Shown: positions 1 to 6,643, counted from the first letter of the stretch. The stretch: 6,736 nucleotides of DNA from Bacillota bacterium (GCA_021820645.1 JAKADJ010000125.1:1-6736); one strand, 5' to 3'. Numbers and translations: made by a program. The notes: a model not told the origin generated them from the letters alone.

Positions 1-102
1 GCGCATCTCCCCAACCTGGAACGGCCTCGGCACTTCGATGCCCTATTGAGTGAATGGTTGGCAGACACCGCACCCCCAGCCGTGGCCCCTGAACTTATAT
101 AA
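1..102 (+). CDS. alpha/beta-hydrolase fold enzyme, C-terminal end only
   Basis: Frame 1 is open from the window edge to TAA at 100-102, giving 33 residues. It begins AHLPNLERPRHFDALLSEWL. This matches the end of alpha/beta-hydrolases of the 3-oxoadipate enol-lactonase/haloperoxidase type, where a G-H-x-P-N-x-E-x-P motif carries the catalytic histidine of the Ser-Asp-His triad, followed by the last helix (F..LL..WL). The His is residue 2 of the fragment (bases 4-6). The tail after it (ADTAPPAVAPELI) is Ala/Pro-rich and probably disordered. The nucleophile Ser and the acid residue lie outside the window, so substrate and exact subfamily cannot be stated. The 128-bp gap and a strong hairpin before the next gene suggest transcription ends here. 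Confidence 0.72.
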   Translation, partial: AHLPNLERPRHFDALLSEWLADTAPPAVAPELI

Positions 103-116
103 CCCGGGCTCCTCCC

Positions 117-150
117 TAATCCCTCCACGCTTTTTGGCGTGGAGGGATTA
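117..150. terminator. 14-bp perfect hairpin after the hydrolase gene, no U-tract
   Basis: The arms at 117-130 (TAATCCCTCCACGC) and 137-150 (GCGTGGAGGGATTA) are perfect inverted complements around a 6-base loop, TTTTTG. It starts 14 bp after the hydrolase stop codon, the usual place for a terminator. No run of T follows on either strand, so it is not a classic intrinsic terminator. It could be a U-less terminator, an mRNA 3'-end stabiliser or a DNA-level element. Confidence 0.6.
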
Positions 151-170
151 CGACCATCTCCTGACGCTCT

Positions 171-201
171 CTGGCACGTTATTCCCGAATCCCCATATAC
201 T
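171..201 (+). promoter_or_regulatory. weak sigma-A-type promoter candidate for the flavoprotein gene
   Basis: TATACT at 196-201 matches the -10 consensus at 5 of 6 positions. CTGGCA at 171-176 matches the -35 at 4 of 6, with a long 19-bp spacer. Transcription would begin near 208, leaving a leader of about 23 bases that contains the ribosome binding site. The fit is only fair, and the site is chosen mainly because it sits between the upstream hairpin and the gene. Confidence 0.3.
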
Positions 202-215
202 GCCAGGAAACCATA

Positions 216-223
216 GGGAGGTG
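216..223 (+). promoter_or_regulatory. ribosome binding site of the flavoprotein gene
   Basis: GGGAGGTG ends 7 bases before ATG at 231. The good match and spacing fix this ATG as the start. Confidence 0.85.
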
Positions 224-230
224 CACCCAT

Positions 231-1643
231 ATGTTACAAGATACCTTGACGGGCATTGTTGTGGCGCCTTGGAGTCCTTCTTACAACGAATCCCGAGTCG
301 ATTACAACACCAGATTCCCGCCTTTTTCTCCGGCTTATGTTGTGTATTGTCAAAAAGCCATGGATGTTATCCGTGCGATACGATGGGCCACCAGCCACAA
401 GGTTCGCTTCCGGATCCGTAGCGGCGGCCATAGCTACGAGGCCTATTCGTTACTCAATGGTGGTCTTGTTATCGACGTCAGTGCTATCCGATATGTCGAC
501 TATCAGCCCGCGACCGGCATCGCGAAAATTGGCGCAGGGGCTAAACTTCTCGACATCTACCAGTCACTTTGGGATCAAGGCCGCGTCACTATCCCGGGCG
601 GATCATGCGCAACGGTTGGCATTGCCGGCTTAACCCTGGGCGGTGGGTTCGGTTTGGTGTCACGAAAATTCGGCCTAACCTGCGACAGCCTGGTAGGTCT
701 TACGATGGTCGACGCCCGAGGGCAAATCGTCGAAGCCTCGGCCTCTCAGCATCGCGATCTCTTTTGGGCATCTCGGGGAGGGGGTGGCAATAATTTTGGC
801 GTCGTCACCGAGTTTCGGTTTCAAACCCATCCCGTATCCGAAGTCACCATTTTCTTCTTGCAATGGACCTGGGACCGACTTCCTGACGTTCTGCCGGGTT
901 TCCAGCACTGGTCCGATCCCGAATCCCTCGATGATCGCATCGTAGGCATTTTGACGTTGCCCTCGGCTGTGACCGGTCACGTGAGCGTTTCTGGTGAGTT
1001 TCTTGGAGAGCCCGAGGAATTGCTCCCGCTTTTATCTCCCTTGCTTAAAATCCCCGGCATGACCGAAAAAGTCATTCGATCGATGTCCTACATTGAAGCC
1101 GTAAAACACTTTGCCGGGGTGGCCACCGAACCGCATCGCTGGATTGCGCAGGGCGTACCGGATCACGACACCTTTAAAAACACCTCGGCGTATACGTTTG
1201 AGATTTTTAAAGAGCCGGCCATTCGGGTCATTCAAGACGCCCTATCCCATGTCCCCGGACCATCCGCACTGGTCCAATTAGATACCTATGGAGGAGCCAT
1301 TGCCCGCGTTCCCGATGATGCTACGGCGTTCCCGCACCGTAAAGCGCGGGCTTGTTTGCAATTTCAAACCTATTGGACTAACCCTGAAGAGACCGATGCC
1401 CATATCCGTTGGGTGGAACGATTTCGTCGCGCGATGTTGCCCTACACCTCAGGTGCCTACCTCAATTACTGCGATAGCCGGATCGAACGATGGCCTCGTG
1501 ACTACTATGATGGCAATTTGAAGCGGCTTTTAACGGTCAAACGACACTGGGATCCCAAAAACGTGTTTCAATTTCCACAAGGCCTTAGCCAAATTGTTCA
1601 GCCCCCTAGATTTTGCCGAAATGAAGGAGACCGCGACTCTTGA
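231..1643 (+). CDS. FAD-dependent oxidoreductase, BBE-like, predicted bicovalent flavin
   Basis: This 470-residue flavoprotein is of the PCMH/vanillyl-alcohol-oxidase superfamily, BBE branch. The FAD-binding domain spans about residues 32-200. R-S-G-G-H-S at 63-68 carries His67, the predicted 8-alpha-histidyl attachment. G-S-C-A-T-V-G-I-A-G-L-T-L-G-G-G at 124-139 carries Cys126, the predicted 6-S-cysteinyl attachment. The His-Cys distance of 59 is close to that in known bicovalent members. GGGGNNFGVVTEF at 183-195 closes the domain. A substrate domain follows at about 205-400, then the C-terminal BBE motif: YLNYCD at 410-415, YY at 425-426, and DPKNVFQFPQ at 441-450. Such enzymes oxidise alcohols, sugars or C-H bonds using FAD and usually pass electrons to O2. 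Val129, in the Cys-x-x-Val gatekeeper position, favours oxidase activity (inference). There is no signal peptide, so it is cytoplasmic. The substrate cannot be read from sequence. Length is normal. The last 16 residues lie beyond the conserved end, and the final few are encoded by a hairpin arm. Confidence 0.93.
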   Translation: MLQDTLTGIVVAPWSPSYNESRVDYNTRFPPFSPAYVVYCQKAMDVIRAIRWATSHKVRFRIRSGGHSYEAYSLLNGGLVIDVSAIRYVDYQPATGIAKIGAGAKLLDIYQSLWDQGRVTIPGGSCATVGIAGLTLGGGFGLVSRKFGLTCDSLVGLTMVDARGQIVEASASQHRDLFWASRGGGGNNFGVVTEFRFQTHPVSEVTIFFLQWTWDRLPDVLPGFQHWSDPESLDDRIVGILTLPSAVTGHVSVSGEFLGEPEELLPLLSPLLKIPGMTEKVIRSMSYIEAVKHFAGVATEPHRWIAQGVPDHDTFKNTSAYTFEIFKEPAIRVIQDALSHVPGPSALVQLDTYGGAIARVPDDATAFPHRKARACLQFQTYWTNPEETDAHIRWVERFRRAMLPYTSGAYLNYCDSRIERWPRDYYDGNLKRLLTVKRHWDPKNVFQFPQGLSQIVQPPRFCRNEGDRDS

Positions 1644-1659
1644 TAGCCGCGGTCTCCTT
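1624..1659. terminator. 12-bp hairpin between convergent genes, overlapping the flavoprotein stop codon
   Basis: The arms at 1624-1635 (AAGGAGACCGCG) and 1648-1659 (CGCGGTCTCCTT) pair perfectly around a 12-base loop. The loop holds the stop codon TGA (1641-1643) followed directly by an in-frame TAG. It is the only strong structure in the 60 bp between the stops of the two convergent genes, so it may serve both as a bidirectional terminator. Neither side has a long U-run. Confidence 0.65.
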
Positions 1660-1703
1660 GCCTCGTTGCGCTGCGTTCTCGAGATCCCCCTAAAGAGCCT
1701 CTC

Positions 1704-4700
1704 TTACGTCACGGAGGACCGGACCAAAGGCATCCCGGATCGTCGCAGAGCCTCGGAGAAGTCCGGAATCTCAGCCGCCAAATAGGCGTCGAGTTGTCCA
1801 ATCCATTGCTGGGCGGACTGGTTCAAATTCTCGAATGCAGCGCGAACCTGTTCGGTGGGTGCCCAATCCCCAGATTCGACCACGCTCGCCAGATAAGCAA
1901 TCTTGGCGTTGAGTTTGGGTGGGTATTGTAGGTCGTCCAGTGACGTTTCCATCTGCACTTGGATCAGTTCCGACTCAATGTCAGAGAGATGCTCGATTAT
2001 CGCTCGACCTTGGGTCACCAATGCCTCGTACTCGGGATCCGTTCCCGCCCGGTCCAAATACCATGATACGTCCTCTTTTGCTCGGCGCAGCCGATTGATG
2101 GCATCGTGGACCGTTGACAGGGAATCTTTAATCCTCTGGACAAGTGCCGATTGCGCTTCAAATTCTTCCTGAGTGGTCTCAACCCGAGGATCCGCTAAGA
2201 CCTCAAACTCTTGGGCAGCGGTTCCAGATTCCGTCACGAGGGTCGCTTTAAAGATGCCCGGGACCACCAAGGGGGCCACGGTTTCCCAAATTTCATGATG
2301 ACCATGTTCTAAGCGTGTCGCTTCCGGATATCGTAGGTTCCAGGTAATCCGATGAAATCCTGGCGAAACGGCTAGCTTGGGTTCGTTGGCATGCGGCGAA
2401 TCGCTTCGCAATTCGCGCACCAATTCCCCACGCGCATTGGTAATCCGAAGCACAATGGGAGTCGTCAATGCGTGCTCGAGCCAGTAATGAAACGTCACGC
2501 CATAGACCGGATTCTGGCCAGCATCTAAAAAGAATGGCAGCTCGCCTGGGCTCGGTTTTTGCTTCACGTAAAAAGATGCTCCCGTAGGCCACTCCAACAC
2601 GGACACCGGGTCCACCGTCGCAATCTCTTTAGGAAACCAAATCGTGCCGCCGGGTGCCGCCCGGTAGACAGGACTGGGTTGATAGAGTCGCACCGGCCCG
2701 GTATTAGTGCCCGCCTCGATAAGCTGGCGTAGCGGGCTATCGTGGTCCAAAATCCAAAACGACCGACCATGGGTGGCCACAACAATATCGTCCCCGACTA
2801 CTTGAATGTCGTGAATCGGGACCCGCGGCAAGTTCAATTGCAATGAGACCCAGTGGTCGCCAGCATCCAGCGACACATAAATGCCGCGTTCCGTGCCGAC
2901 GAAGAGCATCTTCTCCGATACGCTGTCTTCTCGGATCACGCGGGTATAGGCATCATCCGGTAATCCCGCAACAATTTTTTCCCAGTGGCTACCGAAATCC
3001 CGCGTGCGCCAGAGCGATGGACGGGGATCGTCTAGCTTATAGCGGGTTGCCGCCACGTACGCCGTGCCGGCGTGAAACCGCGAGGCTTCGATCAGGCTAA
3101 TGAGGCTCCATTCCGGGAGATCTGGCGGGGTTACATTAGCCCAGTTCTCACCGTTGTCGCGGCTAATGTGAATCAGTCCGTCATCAGTCCCAGCCCATAG
3201 TAACCCTCTCTGGATGGGTGATTCGGCCAAAGCAAACACCGTACCATAGACCTCAACCCCGGTGTGATCCTTAGTAATTGGCCCTCCCGAGGGGCCAAAC
3301 TTGGTGGCATCCTGTCTGGTCAAATCGGGGCTCACGAGCGCCCATGATCTGCCATCGTTCTCCGTCCGGAAAATCCGATTGCCGGCGACGTATAGAATAT
3401 TCGGATCATGGGGTGACAAGACAATGGGAGTCGTCCACTGGAATCGATACGTGTAGTCTTCCGATGCCATTCCCGCAGTTTTCTCGGGCCAGGGCGAGAT
3501 GTCTCGCTGTTCGCGGGTACGATGGTCATATCGGGTAATGCGTCCCCCTTCCCCCCCGCCGGAACTGCCCGCGTAGACAATATTGGGATCGTCCGGCCGC
3601 ACCGCTATATAGCCACTCTCGGCACCCCCGATGTCATACCACTCACGCTGACTAATTGCCGCATGGCGCGTCCGACTCGGCACCGAAATGGTGGTGTTAT
3701 CCTGTTGGGAGCCGTATAGGCGATAGGGCACGTTAGTGTCTACCATCACATGGTAGAATTCTCCTGTTGGCTGATTGTAAATATTGGACCAACTGTGCCC
3801 TCCGTCAAAACTGACCGCGGCACCTCCATCCGCACCATGAATCTGGCGCGATGGATTTTTAGGGTCGATCCATAGGTCATGGTGATCGCCATGGGGAGTA
3901 GCGACTTGATGGAAGTGCCTGCCCCCATCATCCGAGTGCCAAAATCCGGTAGCTAATACGGATACGGATTGCGGATCTTGGGGATCCGCAAACACATGGG
4001 TATAGTACCAAGGACGTGCCCGGACTTCCCGGTCTGCATTTACGAGATCCCAGGTTTGTCCCGCGTCGTCGGACCGATACAGGCCACCTTTATCCGCTTC
4101 AACGATAGCCCAGACGCGTTTAGGTTGTTTGGGAGCCACGGTGACGCCGACTCTTCCCCACACTCCTTCGGGAAGACCGGTGTTATGGGTCAACTCTTCC
4201 CAGGTATCTCCTCCATTAGTCGATTTAAAGAGTCCCGAACCGGGCCCCCCACTAATCATCGCCCACGGCATACGGCGCGCTTGCCACATGGCTGCGTATA
4301 ACACCCGTGGATTATGGGGATCCATGGTCAGGTCAATGGCTCCGGTGGCGTCATCGCGGTAGAGCACCTTCTCCCAGGTTTCGCCCCCGTCCCGGGACCG
4401 AAACACTCCGCGGTCCGGGTGTGGTCCAAACGCATGCCCGAGCGCCGCCACATAGACGAGGTTCGGGTCTTTGGGATGAATTCGAATCCGAGCGATATGC
4501 CGCGTATCCGATAGTCCCATCGACTGCCAAGTCTCCCCGCCATCTGTGGTTTTGTACACACCATCACCAAACGACACGTTGCCACGGATGCAACATTCAC
4601 CCATCCCGGCATAAATCACATTGGGATCGGATTCGGCAATTTGCAACGCGCCCACTGAAGCCGTTTTGAAATAGCCATCGGAAACGTTGTCCCACGTAAT

Positions 4701-4862
4701 ACCACCGTTCGTAGTTTTCCACACCCCGCCGCCCGTGGATCCAAAATAAAACGTCATCGTGTCGGTGGGGTGACCCGCAACTGCCACCGACCGCCCTCCC
4801 CGATGCGGACCTACTAGTCGCCACTGTAAAGAATCTGGAATATGTTCTGCCTCAAATTTCAC
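1704..4862 (-). CDS. Asp-box/BNR beta-propeller protein, sortilin/VPS10-like 'glycosyl hydrolase' family, cytoplasmic form
   Basis: The product is 1052 residues, counted from GTG at 4862. At least eleven Asp-boxes (S/T-x-D/N-x-G-x-x-W/F) can be read, near residues 49, 104, 155, 213, 263, 309, 351, 499, 567, 619 and 664. This fits a double beta-propeller over about residues 12-705, like that of sortilin/VPS10 and GH74 xyloglucanases. Family-typical segments are WRLVGPHRGGR near 14, GECCIRGN at 88-95, HGDHHDLW at 324-331, QQDN at 386-389 and VVATHGRSFWILD at 693-705. The stretch 725-890 looks like a linker plus an Ig/FlgD-like domain (ITWNLRYPE at 839-847). A charged helical region at about 897-1040 may form a coiled coil. 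Bacterial relatives are often annotated as glycosyl hydrolases, but the reaction is unproven and I see no certain catalytic pair. Relatives are usually exported, whereas here the N-terminus (VKFEAEHIPDSLQWRLVGP) has no hydrophobic segment. An upstream ATG at 4886 is in frame, but using it would place the ribosome binding site inside the gene. Confidence 0.9.
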   Translation of the reverse strand: MKFEAEHIPDSLQWRLVGPHRGGRSVAVAGHPTDTMTFYFGSTGGGVWKTTNGGITWDNVSDGYFKTASVGALQIAESDPNVIYAGMGECCIRGNVSFGDGVYKTTDGGETWQSMGLSDTRHIARIRIHPKDPNLVYVAALGHAFGPHPDRGVFRSRDGGETWEKVLYRDDATGAIDLTMDPHNPRVLYAAMWQARRMPWAMISGGPGSGLFKSTNGGDTWEELTHNTGLPEGVWGRVGVTVAPKQPKRVWAIVEADKGGLYRSDDAGQTWDLVNADREVRARPWYYTHVFADPQDPQSVSVLATGFWHSDDGGRHFHQVATPHGDHHDLWIDPKNPSRQIHGADGGAAVSFDGGHSWSNIYNQPTGEFYHVMVDTNVPYRLYGSQQDNTTISVPSRTRHAAISQREWYDIGGAESGYIAVRPDDPNIVYAGSSGGGEGGRITRYDHRTREQRDISPWPEKTAGMASEDYTYRFQWTTPIVLSPHDPNILYVAGNRIFRTENDGRSWALVSPDLTRQDATKFGPSGGPITKDHTGVEVYGTVFALAESPIQRGLLWAGTDDGLIHISRDNGENWANVTPPDLPEWSLISLIEASRFHAGTAYVAATRYKLDDPRPSLWRTRDFGSHWEKIVAGLPDDAYTRVIREDSVSEKMLFVGTERGIYVSLDAGDHWVSLQLNLPRVPIHDIQVVGDDIVVATHGRSFWILDHDSPLRQLIEAGTNTGPVRLYQPSPVYRAAPGGTIWFPKEIATVDPVSVLEWPTGASFYVKQKPSPGELPFFLDAGQNPVYGVTFHYWLEHALTTPIVLRITNARGELVRELRSDSPHANEPKLAVSPGFHRITWNLRYPEATRLEHGHHEIWETVAPLVVPGIFKATLVTESGTAAQEFEVLADPRVETTQEEFEAQSALVQRIKDSLSTVHDAINRLRRAKEDVSWYLDRAGTDPEYEALVTQGRAIIEHLSDIESELIQVQMETSLDDLQYPPKLNAKIAYLASVVESGDWAPTEQVRAAFENLNQSAQQWIGQLDAYLAAEIPDFSEALRRSGMPLVRSSVT

Positions 4863-4870
4863 CGAAATCC

Positions 4871-4877
4871 CCTCCTT
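4871..4877 (-). promoter_or_regulatory. perfect ribosome binding site that sets a GTG start for the propeller gene
   Basis: Read on the minus strand this is AAGGAGG, followed by 8 bases (GGATTTCG) and GTG at 4862-4860. The in-frame ATGs at 4886 and 4880 lie upstream of or against this site and lack one of their own, so GTG is the better start. Confidence 0.85.
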
Positions 4878-4960
4878 CATGACCATACTAGTTCACGATC
4901 TGCTGCATAAAATCCTGCCACCGCGACAAATACTTGGCCGGCGCCTAGCTTAAAACCCAC

Positions 4961-4974
4961 GCGATCCAGATCGC
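4961..4974. repeat. 14-bp inverted repeat in the divergent intergenic region
   Basis: GCGATC-CA-GATCGC is a perfect 6-2-6 inverted repeat lying between two divergent genes, where a repressor operator could sit. However, it also lies in the possible small minus-strand gene, where it reads as the symmetric codons for Ala-Ile-Trp-Ile-Ala, so a coding explanation exists. A second GATC-N2-GATC occurs at 5032-5041. Confidence 0.35.
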
Positions 4975-5076
4975 TGACTTCTCGAAATGTGCCTCGTGGC
5001 GATGCCGTCTGGTTTTAGCGAAGTATTGATAGATCGTGATCCCCATTGCGAACCCGACCTCTAGGTAGTATCCTCG

Positions 5077-5104
5077 TTGTTGGTTTACTAACTCTTTGTA
5101 TAGC
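5077..5104 (+). promoter_or_regulatory. weak promoter candidate for the MFS gene
   Basis: TTGTTG (5077-5082) and TATAGC (5099-5104) are spaced by 16 bp and would give a leader of about 30 bases before ATG at 5142. Each hexamer is only a partial match (3 of 6 and 4 of 6). A competing pair, TTTACT (5084-5089) and TATTAA (5108-5113) with 18-bp spacing, is about as good. A promoter is needed here because the neighbouring gene is divergent, but the exact site is uncertain. Confidence 0.25.
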
Positions 5105-5123
5105 AACTATTAAATCCTCTCAT

Positions 5124-5130
5124 AAGGTGG
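5124..5130 (+). promoter_or_regulatory. ribosome binding site of the MFS gene
   Basis: AAGGTGG differs from AAGGAGG at one base and lies 11 bases before ATG at 5142. The spacing is slightly long, but no other in-frame start (TTG 5046, GTG 5127) has a better site. Confidence 0.6.
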
Positions 5131-5141
5131 ACACTATAAAA

Positions 5142-6599
5142 ATGATCAATGCGATTCAACGCAAATGGTGGATTTTAGTTGTGGTGACGCTCGTCGCATT
5201 TATTACCAATGTGGATGCGACGATCGTCATCGTCGGTCTTCCTCGCTTGATGTTGGGTCTTCATATCACCATTACCACGGGCCTTTGGACCCTCACCGCC
5301 TATATCATCACCAGCACGGTATTCTTACTCCCTGCCGGCCGGTGGTCGGATGTGGTGGGCAGGAAGCGGATTTTTATGATCGGGCTCTCGATTTTCACCG
5401 TGGCCACCGTGCTCTGTGGGTTTGCACCCTCCGGTGCGCTGCTTATTACGTTTCGATTCATCCAAGGCGTAGGGGCCGCCTTAGCCCTCGCCACCGCTAC
5501 TCCCATTATCGTTCATGCGTTCCCCAAACATCAGCTAGGTCGGGCGCTCGGCATCAACTCCACCGCGTGGGTGATTGGATCTATCGTGGGGCCGGTGGCA
5601 GGAGGAGTCCTCGTTACCACCTTAGGCTGGCGGTGGATTTTCTTTGTCACGGTCCCATTTGCCCTGGCTGGCATGGTGGCTGCCTGGTTTGTTCTCGAAG
5701 AAAGTGCCGCCAAAAAATCTCTGGGCACCACCGACTGGCCCGGAATCGCGAGCTTTGGGATGGCGCTCGTGCTGCTCTTAATTGGTCTCTCTGAAGGACA
5801 AGCTTGGGGCTTTGGCTCCTTACGGATCCTCAGTCTTTTTGCTGGCACCGCGGTGCTGTTAATAGGCTTCGTCGTCCGCGAACTACGGACCGTTGATCCG
5901 CTCTTCGACTTGAAACTATTACTGAATCGCCATTATCGTGCCGGACTTGGGGTGACCGTCAGTTACTCGATTGGATATTTTGCTACGACGTTTTTGCTGA
6001 CCATCTATCTACAAGGCGCCCTGCATTTAAGTCCCTTAAAGGCCGGCCTCTTATTAATCCCGTTGTCTCTCCCCCAACTGGTCATTAGTCCCCTCGGGGG
6101 ATGGCTCGCCGACCGATTTGGACCCCCTCGCTTTATTATTCTTGGGGTCATACTATTGGCCGTGGGAGGCTATCTTTTAGGCCAATTGGGTCCCACCTTA
6201 CAGCTGAGCGCCGTCATCGTGCCGTTGTTGCTCATGTCGGTCGCCACGGGTCTGGCCTGGCCCGCCCTGACTAAGGTCGTCATGTCGTCCGCACCCTTAA
6301 CACGCACCGGGGCGGCCTCGGGTATGTTCTTTACCTTTCGCAATGTCGGCATGTCCCTATCACTCACGTTGGCTCTGGTGGTGGCAGAAACCAGCCTCCC
6401 GAGTGCGATCGCGGCTAAGGCTTTTCTAGGAACCGCAGGCGTCTTGTTGCCTCACTTTCGGGATATTTTGACCCACTCCACGGACGCTGGATTTCGGGTT
6501 TTCGTGATTTTTTATGGCGTCGCCCTTCTCTTTTCCTTATTTCTCTTACGCCCTATTGTCCCGGCCTCGACGGCAGTGCCCCAAAAAGAACAGGCGTAA
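5142..6599 (+). CDS. MFS multidrug-type exporter, DHA2 (14-helix, EmrB/QacA) family
   Basis: This 485-residue inner-membrane protein probably uses the proton gradient to export small hydrophobic compounds. About 14 hydrophobic helices can be read, near residues 11-33, 46-66, 76-95, 99-123, 140-160, 166-185, 201-217, 229-246, 267-288, 298-318, 328-349, 355-376, 391-414 and 450-470. Family motifs are NVDATIVIVGLP at 23-34 (helix 1, with Asp25), motif A GRWSDVVGRKR at 66-76, motif B RFIQGVGAA at 105-113, and antiporter motif C GSIVGPVAGG at 146-155 followed by GWRWIFFVTVP at 162-172. The C-terminal tail is short and polar. The frame is open upstream to 5046, but ATG 5142 has the better ribosome binding site and places helix 1 at the usual distance from the N-terminus. 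No regulator gene is adjacent in the window. The substrate is unknown: the family covers drugs, dyes, fatty acids and siderophore-like molecules. Confidence 0.92.
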   Translation: MINAIQRKWWILVVVTLVAFITNVDATIVIVGLPRLMLGLHITITTGLWTLTAYIITSTVFLLPAGRWSDVVGRKRIFMIGLSIFTVATVLCGFAPSGALLITFRFIQGVGAALALATATPIIVHAFPKHQLGRALGINSTAWVIGSIVGPVAGGVLVTTLGWRWIFFVTVPFALAGMVAAWFVLEESAAKKSLGTTDWPGIASFGMALVLLLIGLSEGQAWGFGSLRILSLFAGTAVLLIGFVVRELRTVDPLFDLKLLLNRHYRAGLGVTVSYSIGYFATTFLLTIYLQGALHLSPLKAGLLLIPLSLPQLVISPLGGWLADRFGPPRFIILGVILLAVGGYLLGQLGPTLQLSAVIVPLLLMSVATGLAWPALTKVVMSSAPLTRTGAASGMFFTFRNVGMSLSLTLALVVAETSLPSAIAAKAFLGTAGVLLPHFRDILTHSTDAGFRVFVIFYGVALLFSLFLLRPIVPASTAVPQKEQA

Positions 6600-6643
6600 C
6601 AGTTTAGCAACATGTTTAGGATTTAATAAGGTCATCCTGGACC

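Larger units (their letters stand above)
4888..5106 (-). pseudogene. possible small gene of 72 codons broken by one in-frame TAG
   Basis: On the minus strand, a frame opens with TTG at 5106-5104. GAGAGG (5121-5116) lies 9 bases upstream as a possible ribosome binding site. It runs 53 codons to TAG at 4947-4945, continues for 18 more codons, and stops at TAG 4890-4888. That final stop is 25 bp before the GTG of the propeller gene, as expected for an operon partner. The translation looks protein-like. It has an aromatic, hydrophobic stretch GYYLEVGFAMGITIYQYF, then a basic His/Arg segment, AIWIAWVLS just before the stop, and APAKYLSRWQDFMQQIVN after it. I do not recognise the family. The alternatives are a 53-residue protein ending at the first TAG, an ATG start at 5046 (33 residues), or a chance open frame. 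An open frame of this length is not rare by chance, so confidence is low. Its start is only 35 bp from the divergent transporter ATG. Confidence 0.3.

Noticed and set aside
50..421. 123-residue open frame overlapping the hairpin and the flavoprotein start
   Set aside because: It crosses the hydrolase end, the hairpin and 190 bp of the clear flavoprotein gene in another frame. Composition is Pro-rich and unlike a protein family, with no ribosome binding site.
4863..4886. ATG at 4886 as start of the propeller gene (8 extra residues)
   Set aside because: The perfect AAGGAGG would then lie inside the coding sequence and the ATG would have no site of its own; GTG 4862 is spaced ideally.
5046..5141. 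32-residue N-terminal extension of the MFS protein from TTG 5046, with a hydrophobic stretch
   Set aside because: No ribosome binding site precedes the TTG, while AAGGTGG precedes ATG 5142. DHA2 exporters normally start close to helix 1, as the 5142 start gives.
5131..5146. Resemblance to an NrdR box (left half ACACTATA) just before the MFS start
   Set aside because: The left half matches the consensus fully but the right half fails at most positions, and there is no second box. Probably chance in an AT-rich leader.
5165..5794. 209-residue open frame inside the MFS gene in another frame
   Set aside because: Arg/His-rich out-of-frame translation of a strongly supported transporter; a shadow frame.
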